Positions 38,619-47,846 are shown, numbered from the stretch's first letter. The stretch: 64,000 nucleotides of DNA from Mesobacillus subterraneus (GCF_023715485.1 NZ_JAMBOF010000012.1:52256-116255); one strand, 5' to 3'. Translations and numbers: made by a program. The notes: generated by a model from the letters alone, not told the origin.

Positions 38619-38629
38619 TTACATTTTTA

Positions 38630-38941
38630 TCATTCAGCTCCGGCAATCTGAGTAGGCTCGATCTGTTCAGCAACTACAGGAATCACAATTTCATCACCAG
38701 GATAAATCATTTCGCCTGCAATTCCATTTTCCTTCACGACCCAGCTTACAAATTCATGCTCTGACAGGTTATGATCTTGCGCAAAAGTTTCCGCAATCTC
38801 CCAAAGTGATTGCCCTTCTTCTATAGTAACAGTTATGTATGCATCATCGTTATTCAAGTGCGCTTTTGCCACCAACGAAAAAATCAAGCTTGCAGCAATA
38901 AGGATAATTGCGTAAGAATAGTTTTCCCATAGTTTTTTCAT
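38630..38941 (-). CDS. yneA: YneA, SOS cell-division suppressor
   Basis: 103 residues from ATG 38941 (AAGAGGTG upstream). One N-terminal membrane helix (YAIILIAASLIFSLVAKAHL) and an extracytoplasmic LysM domain (VTIEEGQSLWEIAETFAQDH). In B. subtilis it delays septation during the SOS response and is rapidly degraded. It is the first gene of a LexA operon, divergent from lexA. Confidence 0.95.
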   Translation of the reverse strand: MKKLWENYSYAIILIAASLIFSLVAKAHLNNDDAYITVTIEEGQSLWEIAETFAQDHNLSEHEFVSWVVKENGIAGEMIYPGDEIVIPVVAEQIEPTQIAGAE

Positions 38942-38957
38942 ATCCAACACCTCTTTA

Positions 38958-38971
38958 CGAATATATGTTCG
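38958..38971. promoter_or_regulatory. SOS box 1 (LexA operator), yneA-proximal
   Basis: CGAATATATGTTCG, one change from the Bacillus consensus CGAACNNNNGTTCG. Confidence 0.88.
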
Positions 38972-38993
38972 TGTATTTAATTTTATTATAAAA

Positions 38994-39007
38994 CGAACAT
39001 TTGTTTC
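38994..39007. promoter_or_regulatory. SOS box 2 (LexA operator), central
   Basis: CGAACATTTGTTTC, one change from consensus; lies between the two divergent promoters. Confidence 0.88.
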
Positions 39008-39023
39008 GTGTCAACCAAAAATT

Positions 39024-39037
39024 CGAACTTATGTTTG
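39024..39037. promoter_or_regulatory. SOS box 3 (LexA operator), lexA-proximal
   Basis: CGAACTTATGTTTG, one change from consensus; overlaps the lexA promoter region, so LexA should autoregulate. Confidence 0.88.
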
Positions 39038-39094
39038 TATCCCTGAAAAGGACATGGTATAATAAGGACAAGAAAATATACGAGGTGCGTGAAT

Positions 39095-39718
39095 ATGACG
39101 AAGTTATCTAAGCGGCAACAAGACATATTTGAGTTCATAAAAGGTGAAGTCAAGAAAAAAGGATATCCACCATCCGTACGCGAAATTGGCGAAGCGGTTG
39201 GGCTTGCCTCCAGTTCCACTGTCCATGGCCATCTTGCAAGGCTTGAAAGCAAAGGCTTGATCCGACGTGATCCAACAAAGCCGCGTGCAATTGAAATTCT
39301 GGAAATAGAAGAGGATAGCCGTATCCCTAAATATAAAGTAGTAAACGTACCTGTCGTCGGTAAAGTAACTGCGGGTATGCCAATCACGGCAATTGAAAAT
39401 GTCGAGGAGTACTTTCCACTTCCGGAACGCCTTGTTCCGCATGATGAGCAAGTCTTCATGCTAGAGATCATGGGGGACAGTATGATCGAAGCCGGAATCC
39501 TTGATGGCGATTACGTAATCGTGAAGCAGCAGAAGACTGCGAACAATGGAGATATTGTTGTAGCGATGACTGAAGAAGATGAAGCAACAGTAAAACGTTT
39601 CTTCAAGGAAAAGGATTACTTCAGATTGCAGCCAGAAAATTCATCGATGGATCCGATTATCCTGCGCAATGTTTCCATCCTCGGAAAAGTCATTGGTGTT
39701 TACCGTCATATGCACTAA
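39095..39718 (+). CDS. lexA: LexA, SOS repressor
   Basis: 207 residues from ATG 39095, 7 nt after GAGGTG; a GTG at 39089 is less likely. Winged-HTH domain ([20 protein letters not shown]), autocleavage bond A93-G94 (VTAGMP), catalytic Ser129 (MGDSMIEAG) and Lys167 (EATVKRFF). RecA-stimulated self-cleavage relieves repression of the SOS genes, including the divergent yneA-yneB-ynzC. Confidence 0.98.
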   Translation: MTKLSKRQQDIFEFIKGEVKKKGYPPSVREIGEAVGLASSSTVHGHLARLESKGLIRRDPTKPRAIEILEIEEDSRIPKYKVVNVPVVGKVTAGMPITAIENVEEYFPLPERLVPHDEQVFMLEIMGDSMIEAGILDGDYVIVKQQKTANNGDIVVAMTEEDEATVKRFFKEKDYFRLQPENSSMDPIILRNVSILGKVIGVYRHMH

Positions 39719-39748
39719 AAAAAGCAAGCGGACTCCGCTTGCTTTTTT
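39717..39748 (+). terminator. Terminator after lexA
   Basis: Stem of about 13 bp, AAAAGCAAGCGG / CCGCTTGCTTTT, 3-nt loop, T run. Confidence 0.93.
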
Positions 39749-39794
39749 ACATTCTATGAAACTCGCAGAGGTCTATTAGTCCTTTACGTGTGCT

Positions 39795-39953
39795 CTAACC
39801 CTCGTTCGATTGGTTAGAATCCTCTTTGTGTTTTACACCCTTACTTTTATAAGGTTTGAAGCTTTTTGCTTTATTCGCACTAGACTGCCATCGATTCCAG
39901 CCTTTTTTGCCTGTGCCTCTTCCTGTACCGCCCTTGCTCTTTGCTTTACTCAT
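39795..39953 (-). CDS. Small basic protein, DUF3934-like
   Basis: 52 residues from ATG 39953 (GGAG 8 nt upstream); a longer frame to 39998 has no ribosome binding site. Gly/Lys/Arg-rich (KSKGGTGRGTGKKGWNRWQS), no membrane segment, probably nucleic-acid associated by composition. The pattern GTGRGTGKKGWNRW recalls DUF3934; this assignment is from memory. Confidence 0.65.
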   Translation of the reverse strand: MSKAKSKGGTGRGTGKKGWNRWQSSANKAKSFKPYKSKGVKHKEDSNQSNEG

Positions 39954-40173
39954 GAACTCATCTCCATTGTTTTTTCGGATAGGTTTATTCTTTTCCATTT
40001 TTCATAATGATTAACCTAATGGGGCAATCAATTATTTTTCCAAGTAAGTTTTTATCATTTAATCTATGAGAACAGCACATTTAAAATATATATAGGTACA
40101 TACCCTTTCCTCTTGTCCTTTTGAACATATGATATTCTGTACCACCAGTTAACAAGGGAAGGAGTTGATACAA

Positions 40174-40413
40174 ATGGGATACAATCGAAGTGATAACGAT
40201 GTAGCGGGCCTCTTTATCCCTAGCAGAGATCGGGATCGTGACCGGGATCGTGACCGGAATAGAGTCCGAGCTACTATTGATTTTGATGATCTCTGTCGTG
40301 CAGTTCGCCGTTGTTTGATCGATGATCTAGTTGCTGGCGCCCGGGATGATAGAAGAGACGATCGAGATGATGATCGTGATCGCCGCCACAGAAAATGCGG
40401 ATGCGGTTTCTAA
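40174..40413 (+). CDS. Arg/Asp-repeat protein, possible spore-coat type
   Basis: 79 residues from ATG 40174 (GAAGGAGTTGATA upstream). After GYNRSDNDVAGLF comes a run of Arg-Asp dipeptides (SRDRDRDRDRDRN), a short ordered segment with FDDLCRAVRRCLIDDLVAGA, a second Asp/Arg-rich block, and a C-terminal HRKCGCGF. The two basic-acidic repeats plus Cys pairs recall small coat or exosporium proteins, but I do not recognise it. A strong terminator follows. Confidence 0.65.
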   Translation: MGYNRSDNDVAGLFIPSRDRDRDRDRDRNRVRATIDFDDLCRAVRRCLIDDLVAGARDDRRDDRDDDRDRRHRKCGCGF

Positions 40414-40429
40414 ATATCAAATAAAAATT

Positions 40430-40470
40430 GGAGAATCCCGAAAGGCAGTGGTCTTTCGGGATTCTTTTTA
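40430..40470 (+). terminator. Terminator after the Arg/Asp-repeat gene
   Basis: 12-bp stem GAATCCCGAAAG / CTTTCGGGATTC with an 8-nt loop, then TTTTTA. Confidence 0.92.
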
Positions 40471-40481
40471 ATATCATTCAT

Positions 40482-42410
40482 TTATGACCAACGAACATCT
40501 GTAGCAGGAAGTACTTTGGTAATTGCATCAAGATGTGCTTCCTTCTGCTCTCTCGTCATCCATAATTGTACAGTGCCATAATCCTTTGTGCTTCTGATTA
40601 ACCGGCCGATTCCCTGTCTTAAGCGCAGCAGCATGTATGGAAGGTCCACTTCTTCCAATGCGTTTTCCGAGTGCTTCCTTTTCGCCTGGAAAACAGGATC
40701 ATGCGGCGGGAACGGCAAGGAAGATATGATGACTTGTATCAGTGATTCACCAGGAACGTCCAGGCCTTCCCAGAGACTGTAGGAACAAAGAACAGTAGTC
40801 AGGTTGTTCTGGAAATCTTTTACTGTTTCACTGATTTCACGGTCTCCTTCGAAAAGAATGGAAAATGTCCATTCCCGTTGATCAGCCCATTTTCTAAAAC
40901 GGTCCATCTCTTGTAATGATGAAAACAAAACTAAGGATTTTCCATTCTTGCTTGTTAGGTCTTCACCAATTTGCAGCCATTTTTCGTTTTCGTGCTTCTC
41001 TATATGGGCAGCCAATTCCATTTGTGTTTCATAATCAAACGGAGAATCTACTGTAAAGGAAGAGTATTGCTCAATTCCCAAACTCCTCGCAATATAGCTG
41101 AAATCGCCTCCCTGAGATAAGGTTGCTGAAGAGAATACAAATGGGATGTTTTGTGAGAAGACTTCTTTTTTTAGAATATCTTCAACAAGACGTGGCATGA
41201 TGACCAATGAACTCTGCACCTCGTTCTCTTCCATCCAGAAGATTCCTTCATCATTTTTCAAGAAAATTGAAAGTCCATAAGTGAAGAATTCCAAATACTC
41301 CTCCATAATCTTCAGATGGTAATCATCAATAACGAACAGTTCCGCATCGAATACGAGCTGGTCCATTAATTCACTTACCTTTTTCTCTAATGCTTCAGCA
41401 GTCTTCTTAATACTAGGCAGCATAGGAACTTCTTTTCGATTCGATCCTTCGACGGCAACAGAATTCTCAACAAGCATATCGAACCAGCCATCATGCAGCT
41501 CTATAATATCCTCAATTAAGTAAAGAGATTCTTCCCTTACATCCTGGTGCATATAACCTGTTAGAACAGTAGTCAACGTTTGTGAGTTAAATCGATAAGT
41601 AAGGCCCTTTTGCGCCGCAAACTCCAGCAGGTGCCCCTCATCAAAAATGACCGTGCTTGCATCTGGAAGCAAAGGCATCTGTCCTTCACGCTTACGTGAT
41701 TCCTTCGTCCATACATGCTCCATATAAAAATCATGCGAACAAATGATCAAATCTTGAGCATGTCGGTAATAATCACGATTCAACGTTTGCCCGCAGCGAT
41801 GGCGCCAATTGCACGTTGAACATTGCTGAAGAGGATCCCATGCCATAGTGGACCACTTCTCGTTCGTTACCCATGGATATTCTTTGCGATCTCCATATCG
41901 ATTGAAGGAATTCATGGAAATCCCTTCATCAAAAATAAAATCTGGAAGCTGATCGTGCACATCAAGAATCTCATTATCATTGGAACTATTGGAAAGGTCA
42001 TCAAGCTTTTTCACGCAAACATATTGTTCCCTTGCTTTTGCAAGGCGTACATCCACTTTAAGGCCCAATGCCTTTTCAAGCTTTTCTATGTCTCCGCCCT
42101 CTTTAACTAACTGTTCAATAAGTGTTTCATCAGAACAGGATACGATTGCAGGCTTTCCCATATAACGTGCATAAAGAATGGCATAGATCAAGTATACGAA
42201 GGTTTTGCCAGTCCCGACTCCAGCTTCGGCAAAAATAATTCCTTTATTCTTGAAGGCCTGTTCAACCTGGAAGGCCATATAAATCTGTTCATCACGTAAT
42301 TCGTAGCCTTTTTCAGGCAATATATCATAAAAAACATCACCAATATAGTCTCCCAGCAAGTCAAAGAAGGTATCGTTTTTGGTAATGGCAAATGGAAGTT
42401 TATTTGTCAT
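40482..42410 (-). CDS. DinG/XPD-type ATP-dependent DNA helicase
   Basis: 642 residues from ATG 42410 (GAGGAG 7 nt upstream). Walker A AEAGVGTGKTF near residue 63-73, DEGH box (VIFDEGHLLEFAAQ), late motifs FVFSSATLSQGG and RQGIGRLIRSTKD. Cysteines in YVCVKKL and QCSTCNWRHRCG match a possible Fe-S cluster domain, as in XPD-family helicases. No exonuclease domain at the N-terminus, unlike Bacillus DinG. Convergent with the Arg/Asp-repeat gene and 1.4 kb from lexA. Confidence 0.88.
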   Translation of the reverse strand: MTNKLPFAITKNDTFFDLLGDYIGDVFYDILPEKGYELRDEQIYMAFQVEQAFKNKGIIFAEAGVGTGKTFVYLIYAILYARYMGKPAIVSCSDETLIEQLVKEGGDIEKLEKALGLKVDVRLAKAREQYVCVKKLDDLSNSSNDNEILDVHDQLPDFIFDEGISMNSFNRYGDRKEYPWVTNEKWSTMAWDPLQQCSTCNWRHRCGQTLNRDYYRHAQDLIICSHDFYMEHVWTKESRKREGQMPLLPDASTVIFDEGHLLEFAAQKGLTYRFNSQTLTTVLTGYMHQDVREESLYLIEDIIELHDGWFDMLVENSVAVEGSNRKEVPMLPSIKKTAEALEKKVSELMDQLVFDAELFVIDDYHLKIMEEYLEFFTYGLSIFLKNDEGIFWMEENEVQSSLVIMPRLVEDILKKEVFSQNIPFVFSSATLSQGGDFSYIARSLGIEQYSSFTVDSPFDYETQMELAAHIEKHENEKWLQIGEDLTSKNGKSLVLFSSLQEMDRFRKWADQREWTFSILFEGDREISETVKDFQNNLTTVLCSYSLWEGLDVPGESLIQVIISSLPFPPHDPVFQAKRKHSENALEEVDLPYMLLRLRQGIGRLIRSTKDYGTVQLWMTREQKEAHLDAITKVLPATDVRWS

Positions 42411-42569
42411 GCAGGTTCTCCTCAATTCTTGATTCCTGGCAAAAAGCCAGCTTTTATCATAACAGAAAATAGGACTTAAAGTGAAAGGAAAGAAAAAATT
42501 TTATCATGGTTAAATTCAAATTTGGAATTATCTGCTAAAATTATACTATCATTGATTAGGGGGAGTTCT

Positions 42570-43099
42570 GTGAGAACGAAACGTTTGCTCTACATACTTA
42601 TCTTAATTATTGCATTATTGGTTATCATCAATATTTATCAGTACAATAGAAATTCAGATTTTGAGAGAACAATAGGGTATGAGTACCAGCGTACAGTAAG
42701 AGATACAATATTTGTCCTAGAAGAAGGTGATGTCAATCTCTGGTTGAAGATCTTACAAGAAAAAGATGGCCAATTCACGTTGTAAGAGACGTGGGAGAAC
42801 TGGCCCTTTTAAGCAGAAAATACCATATGATGAACGGGAAAATTTCCATGATTGGAGATCAATTGGATTCACTTGCTAATCAATATCACGAGCTTGCAAA
42901 CAACTTTAAAAGTAACATGGATTACAAACATAACGAGAAGGAAATTTTAAACAGGTTAGAGTTTTTAATCTCACTTATGAATGAAATGGATTCCATATCT
43001 GGTGAAAACGAAAGGCGTTATTATCGAGAATTCACGAATTCGGATTCAAGAACCTCCACCTTGGTTTGGAGGGAGTGTAAGAAATATGAAAAACAATAA
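42570..43099 (+). pseudogene. Single-pass membrane protein, frameshifted
   Basis: A GTG at 42570 follows GGGGGAG. The first frame encodes a membrane helix (LLYILILIIALLVIINIY) and runs to KDGQFTL before a TAA at 42783-42785. The next frame, one base out of phase, continues RDVGELALLSRKYHMMNGKI and reads to 43099. Inserting one base after TTG gives a single 176-residue protein. The second frame alone has no ribosome binding site. Function unknown. Confidence 0.65.
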
Positions 43100-43115
43100 G
43101 AAAGGAGCATCTCTA

Positions 43116-43643
43116 TTGAATTATATAATTCGTCAAGAAAACTCAAACGACCTCCAAGGAATAAGGGAAGTAAATATAAAAGCTTTTGAGAATGGAGAAA
43201 ACGAGGCACGATTAGTCGATCTAGTAAGAAATTCAGAACACTTTATCCCGGGATTAAGTCTTGTAGCGGAAAAGGAAGATGGTGAAATCATAGGACATAT
43301 TCTGTTCAGCACCATCCATCTTGTGACGATAAGCGGCACCCTGCCAACTTTAGGCCTTGCACCGATGGCCGTGAAACCTGGCTATCAAATGGAAGGAATC
43401 GGTTCAGAACTTGTTATAGCAGGGTTAAAAGCTTGCAAGGCATTAGGTTTTAAGCATGTTTTCGTTCTAGGGCATCCAAATTTTTACCCTAAGTTCGGAT
43501 TCTCCCCTTCTAAAACGTTCTGTATTCAATCGCCTTTCCCAGTGCCAGATGAGGTGTTCATGGCAATAGAACTCCAAAAAGGTGGATTGTCTGGTCTCCA
43601 GGGAAAAATCGTATATCCTCAGGCATTCAGTGTTGTTTCTTAA
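43116..43643 (+). CDS. GNAT acetyltransferase, YhbS-like
   Basis: 175 residues from a TTG at 43116 (AAGAAAGGAG upstream); a longer frame begins inside the preceding gene. Motif A: LGLAPMAVKPGYQMEGIGSE, with Gln-x-x-Gly-x-Gly slightly altered, then VFVLGHPNFYPKFGFSPS, the YhbS/COG3153 hallmark. Acetyl acceptor unknown. Confidence 0.85.
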   Translation: MNYIIRQENSNDLQGIREVNIKAFENGENEARLVDLVRNSEHFIPGLSLVAEKEDGEIIGHILFSTIHLVTISGTLPTLGLAPMAVKPGYQMEGIGSELVIAGLKACKALGFKHVFVLGHPNFYPKFGFSPSKTFCIQSPFPVPDEVFMAIELQKGGLSGLQGKIVYPQAFSVVS

Positions 43644-43945
43644 CCTATTTAATAAAGTGGATTTGTTTTCTATATAACTTTTTTATTTTATCAAAGGGAT
43701 CACATTACGAATTGTTGATAAGATTCGATTAAACTAGTCAATATATCAACGGAAAACAGAGTTTAATATGACATATCAGGATCACTTGATGTCAGAAAAG
43801 GGAGAAGCACATTGAGTGCCTCTCCCTTTTGATCCTTTTTTCGGCGGTTGAGAAAGTACGTCCCATAGCTAAAATAAGCGAGTTGCGTTTTTTAATCCTT
43901 CCTACTGGCCCAGGAATAACCCATAGGCACTCAGTTATACATACA
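43644..43945. other. Intergenic stretch
   Basis: About 300 bp without a supported gene; it contains the terminator at 43796-43832 and otherwise AT-rich sequence. Confidence 0.6.
43796..43832. terminator. Terminator in the 43644-43945 gap
   Basis: AAAAGGGAGAAGCAC / GTGCCTCTCCCTTTT, 14-15 bp with one bulge and a 5-nt loop, serving the acetyltransferase gene and possibly the convergent lipoprotein gene. Confidence 0.88.
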
Positions 43946-44356
43946 TCAATCTAAAAGTTCAGCTTCTAGAAAATGAACCTGATCTTTAGCTACTAACCTG
44001 CCATACCCTTCATTTTCCTTGCTGCTAATAATTGTAGCCGTCTCTCCTTCAAACCAAATCCGGTATTCATATAATCTTTCAGGCATATTTTTTTCCTCCT
44101 GAACGAAAAAAGTTGCGATAGCATCTTCTCTCCTAGCCATGTCTGCTTTCGTATTAGGTTCCCAGGTGACTTTGCTCATAGCCTGTTCTATTGCTTGTAG
44201 GCTTTGTTTATCAGCAATAATCCGTTCCTCACCGTTTTTTGTGCCATCAAAAGAAATTTTTTGCGCATCGATCCTGGTTAGCTCTGGTTGAAAGTTATTA
44301 TTGCACCCTGCCAGCAAAAATAAAAGTAGTCCTAATATTACACTTAGGTTTCTCAT
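43946..44356 (-). CDS. Lipoprotein of unknown function
   Basis: 136 residues from ATG 44356. Lipoprotein signal: LGLLLFLLAGC, with lipid attachment at Cys18. The mature part is soluble and acidic, with WEPNTKADMARREDAIATFF and YEYRIWFEGETATII, which suggests a beta-sheet domain. No family recognised. No strong ribosome binding site; ATG 44371 is an alternative start. Confidence 0.65.
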   Translation of the reverse strand: MRNLSVILGLLLFLLAGCNNNFQPELTRIDAQKISFDGTKNGEERIIADKQSLQAIEQAMSKVTWEPNTKADMARREDAIATFFVQEEKNMPERLYEYRIWFEGETATIISSKENEGYGRLVAKDQVHFLEAELLD

Positions 44357-44571
44357 ACACATACCGCCCATGATTAATAATTTCTCTTACTATGTATTAC
44401 GTCTAGCGATTTACTGTACTTGAATTCATAATTCCTCCTCGCAAAAAATAAGCAAAACAGCGCCATATTTATACATTATGACGTAAGTATAGGAAGATTA
44501 GTTTCAAATAAAAGGTTAACAAATTAAAAACACCACCTGATCAACAATCGATTAGATGGCAAGATAATCAA

Positions 44572-44898
44572 TTAACTAAAAAAATAATCCTTATAATAAT
44601 AGATTGTCATGATCAGTATGAAAATTGTATATCCCACGGCTGTAAAGAAAATAATGGAGGGAGTAAATTTAAACGTTTCTTTTTCCATTTTAAAGTTTGT
44701 TGTTTGAGACTGTGCCATCACATTTGTATAATTTGAAGTGAAGCCTCCTTTTGAAGCAGAAAACCAAATGATCGTCGTAATAATAAGTGCGATTAAAAAT
44801 GCATAGTCAATAAAATTAATATTCAATACATTCCCTACAATATAGGTGATCAATGGCATGATAACCAGTGTAGCAATGGCAATTAGCAGCTTTTTCAT
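44572..44898 (-). CDS. DUF5316-like small membrane protein
   Basis: 108 residues, three predicted helices (LLIAIATLVIMPLITYIV, YAFLIALIITTIIWFSA, IIFFTAVGYTIFILIMTIYY). The loop SKGGFTSNYTNVMAQSQT matches my memory of DUF5316. Monocistronic; function unknown. Confidence 0.6.
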   Translation of the reverse strand: MKKLLIAIATLVIMPLITYIVGNVLNINFIDYAFLIALIITTIIWFSASKGGFTSNYTNVMAQSQTTNFKMEKETFKFTPSIIFFTAVGYTIFILIMTIYYYKDYFFS

Positions 44899-45042
44899 TA
44901 AGAAAATTCCCCTCTCTTATATCGCCCTATATTCTTTAATACGGTTAAAAGCCATCAAGGTTCCGAAATATTTAGAAAAATATTGAAATTATATTTTATT
45001 ATTCATATAATAAGTTGCTCCTTAAAATATTGGAGGTCGCCA

Positions 45043-45969
45043 ATGAATCTATCAATAGATAAAGTCTGTGCAAGGATCTCAATGCTTCAGCACTCCCAAA
45101 AGATAGAATTACTAGATAAAGGCTTCTCGCTAGATAAAAAATATCTTATTACATCTAACGATTACAAATACATATTACGAATAAGTGATATCAATGACTA
45201 TGAGAAAAAAAGAGCTGAATTTAGTATCTTAAAAGATCTGCAGCAGTATCAAGTCTTTTCTCATAGAGCAATTGAAATTGGAGTTATAGTCGATTTAGGT
45301 GTTTGCTACACCGTGTATTCTTATTTAGATGGGGTGGATGGTATAGAGGCATTACCTAATCTTACTGAGAAAGAACAGTATAAGCTGGGGTTGAAAGCAG
45401 GCAAGGAATTATTCAAGATGAACTTATATCCAGCACCTCCATCCATAAACAGTTGGCATGAACGGGCAATGAAAAAACATTATAGATACCTGGAAAGCTA
45501 CAAAAATTGTGGCATAAAAATTAAAAATGATGAGAAGATCATAGAATTTATAGAAAGGAATAAACATTTTCTAATCAATCGGCCAAATCGATTTCAGCAT
45601 GATGACTTCCATCTCGGAAACATCATCGTTAAAAACAACGACTATGCCGGAGTCATCGATTTTAATAATTATGATTGGGGCGATCCTTACCATGATTTTG
45701 TTAAGGTAGCCTTGATAACAAGAGGAATCAGCATCCCCTTTTCTATTGGACAGCTTAATGGATATTTTGATGACAGCATTCCAGATGATTTCTGGATGCT
45801 ATATTCAATCTATGCAGCTATGGTTGTCTTTTCGACCGTTGTATGGTCGATAAAGTTTTCTCCACAGCAATCAGACGCAATGGTTAAACGATTGTATGCC
45901 ATGCTCGAGGACCACCAGTATTTTGCAATATCAAGGCCAACTTGGTACTCCAATTTAATGCCGAAATAA
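45043..45969 (+). CDS. Aminoglycoside phosphotransferase-like kinase (APH family)
   Basis: 308 residues from ATG 45043 (TGGAGGTCGCCA upstream). Catalytic loop HDDFHLGNIIV (usual HGDLHxxN, with Gly replaced by Asp) near residues 186-196, and metal-binding IDFNNYDWGDP 17 residues later. Related to aminoglycoside and macrolide phosphotransferases and to small-metabolite kinases. Drug resistance cannot be concluded from sequence. Monocistronic, with a terminator. Confidence 0.82.
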   Translation: MNLSIDKVCARISMLQHSQKIELLDKGFSLDKKYLITSNDYKYILRISDINDYEKKRAEFSILKDLQQYQVFSHRAIEIGVIVDLGVCYTVYSYLDGVDGIEALPNLTEKEQYKLGLKAGKELFKMNLYPAPPSINSWHERAMKKHYRYLESYKNCGIKIKNDEKIIEFIERNKHFLINRPNRFQHDDFHLGNIIVKNNDYAGVIDFNNYDWGDPYHDFVKVALITRGISIPFSIGQLNGYFDDSIPDDFWMLYSIYAAMVVFSTVVWSIKFSPQQSDAMVKRLYAMLEDHQYFAISRPTWYSNLMPK

Positions 45970-45990
45970 AAAACACCTGATTTCTCATGC

Positions 45991-46031
45991 AAAAAGCGCA
46001 ATCAGCAATACTTGCTGCATTGCGCTTTTTT
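45991..46031 (+). terminator. Terminator after the APH-like gene
   Basis: Long stem AAAAAGCGCAAT-CAGCAA / TTGCTG-ATTGCGCTTTTT with a 3-nt loop. Confidence 0.92.
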
Positions 46032-46115
46032 AATTCAGCAGATAGGATATATAATTCCCAACAAAAACTCATGTATTTAGTGAAATTTGTAAATACTATT
46101 CGAAGAGGTGATCAT

Positions 46116-47120
46116 GTGGATAAGAATGAGTTAAAACTCACATCAGCGGAAATTGGAACACTATGGGGACAATATATAAATGGAACAATGACGGATACAG
46201 TAAACAGATATATGTACTCTATCATTGAAGATGAGTCTATAAAAAACATTTTTGACATTGCGATTAAAATATTTGAAAAACAGAAACGGCAAGTGGTTAC
46301 TTTTATTGAAAACGAGGGTTTTCCAATCCCAAATGGGTTCACCGATGCGGACATTAATAAAGGCACCGGCAGATTGTTTAGTGATATATTTTGCCTCCAT
46401 TATTTACATATCATGACTTTACATGGATTATTTGGCCATTCAACTTCACTGGGCGTTTCTGTCAGAGAGGACCTGCGACACTTCTACGACTCCTGTGATA
46501 ATGATGCGAAAAAGATGTACCATCTAACAATTGAGTTATTGCTTGAGAAGGGGCACTTTCAAAGAGATCCTATGTTTTATCCCGACCGGAATCCAAAATA
46601 CGTACTAAGTAAAGACTTTACAGACGGATTCTTTGGTAATGGCAGAACTTTGGCCGCAACTGAAATCATCAGCCTTTCGTTTAACCTTAAAAAGAGTATC
46701 ATGGCCAAGACACTTTCAATTGGATTTAGCCAGGCTGCCCAGTCAAAGGAAGTGAGAAAGTTTTTAACAGAGTCTGAAAAGATTGCAGACCAACAAATTC
46801 AATCTTTATCCAAAATAATGCATGATGATAGTTTGCCTATTCCCCGGTCAATGGAAACGGAGGTTACAACTTTAACAGAATCACCTTTATCCGACAAACT
46901 AATGTTGTACCATATCGGTTTCTTGTACCAGGCTGCACAAATGTACAATGGGACAGGTCTGGCATCTGCAATGAGAGCAGATCTTATTACCACTTATGAA
47001 GGAGTCATCCTAAAAAATATAATGGTCACAAAAAAATGGTTTGATATCATGGTAAAAAACAAATGGCTGGAGCAACCTCCATTGGGACCAAACAGAAAAG
47101 AATTAGCAAAAGAAAAATAA
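46116..47120 (+). CDS. DUF3231 family protein (two-repeat ferritin-like)
   Basis: 334 residues from a GTG at 46116 (GAGGTG 5 nt upstream). Two similar halves of about 160 residues each: SAEIGTLWGQYINGTMTDTV and, in the second, TESPLSDKLMLYHIGFLYQA, each followed by helices with FEKQKRQVVTFIENEGFPIP / SLSKIMHDDSLPIPRSMETE. This is the family pattern of an internally duplicated helical bundle. Function unknown; related proteins are found in spore-formers. Confidence 0.88.
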   Translation: MDKNELKLTSAEIGTLWGQYINGTMTDTVNRYMYSIIEDESIKNIFDIAIKIFEKQKRQVVTFIENEGFPIPNGFTDADINKGTGRLFSDIFCLHYLHIMTLHGLFGHSTSLGVSVREDLRHFYDSCDNDAKKMYHLTIELLLEKGHFQRDPMFYPDRNPKYVLSKDFTDGFFGNGRTLAATEIISLSFNLKKSIMAKTLSIGFSQAAQSKEVRKFLTESEKIADQQIQSLSKIMHDDSLPIPRSMETEVTTLTESPLSDKLMLYHIGFLYQAAQMYNGTGLASAMRADLITTYEGVILKNIMVTKKWFDIMVKNKWLEQPPLGPNRKELAKEK

Positions 47121-47121
47121 A

Positions 47122-47154
47122 TTTGCCCCCTCAATTGAGGGGGCATTCATTTTG
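47122..47154 (+). terminator. Terminator after the DUF3231 gene
   Basis: Palindromic stem GCCCCCTCAATTGAGGGGGC followed by ATTCATTTT. Confidence 0.75.
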
Positions 47155-47246
47155 AATACTATTCTTTGTACCATTACTCATCGTATCAAGGTTTAATATG
47201 AGCCGAATTAAAACAATCATTGGTATGAATGTAGGTTGTTTGGATT

Positions 47247-47846
47247 TTACTCATAAAGATCTCCCATGTTGTTGGTTACAGGAACATTATGTTCTTTCAA
47301 CTTTTCCACGATCCTTGATTTGTTGTTACCTACTTTACTGTTATAAGGTAAATCGATGATGTCACCATCTTTTGTAATAAAACGATAATGGTCCATCACC
47401 GTTACCCCATTGCTTTTGATGAATACTTCTTTTGCTTCTTTTATATCTTCCCAGTCATATGAAATGATGGTGTTGAATGTTTTTTCATCGTTAAAATGGA
47501 GGCCCTCATTATCAAGATAATAATAGTTTGAAATGCCAAACATGAAGAATGGAATGCTTATAGACATAAGCAGGATTGTGATCCACTTATAATGCTTCAG
47601 TTCATACTTCCTTTGTATAAAAAGATGAACTAGCAATGTAATGGAAATCCAAAGCATGCCGATCATAAATATAACGTAGGCAGAGGGTGGTGTGACATAA
47701 AACCATTTTTCGTTAGAAAGATATAGATAATCCTGTATAAAAAAAACCAATACCAAGGGCATAAAAAAACTGCTAAACATAAGGATAATTGCAGAAACAA
47801 ATAGAATTCTTGCCGTGTTTTCTGTATGGATATTTAAAGTAGCCAT
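47247..47846 (-). CDS. Membrane protein with C-terminal soluble domain
   Basis: 199 residues: three to four membrane helices in the first 110 residues (LFVSAIILMFSSFFMPLVLV, YVIFMIGMLWISITLLVHLF, WITILLMSISIPFFMFGIS), then a soluble domain with DWEDIKEAKEVFIKSNGVTV, a PH-like pattern. Family not recognised. ATG 47846. Monocistronic. Confidence 0.65.
   Translation of the reverse strand: MATLNIHTENTARILFVSAIILMFSSFFMPLVLVFFIQDYLYLSNEKWFYVTPPSAYVIFMIGMLWISITLLVHLFIQRKYELKHYKWITILLMSISIPFFMFGISNYYYLDNEGLHFNDEKTFNTIISYDWEDIKEAKEVFIKSNGVTVMDHYRFITKDGDIIDLPYNSKVGNNKSRIVEKLKEHNVPVTNNMGDLYE

Noticed and set aside
40204..40258. Repeated GATCGGGA/CGTGACCGGGAT units, considered as a tandem or CRISPR-like repeat
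   Set aside because: The units encode Arg-Asp dipeptides in frame, have no unique spacers and are not separate repeats.
45043..45969. Calling the APH-like kinase an antibiotic-resistance gene
   Set aside because: The family is broad, one catalytic-loop residue differs (HDDFH), and there is no mobile or resistance context.
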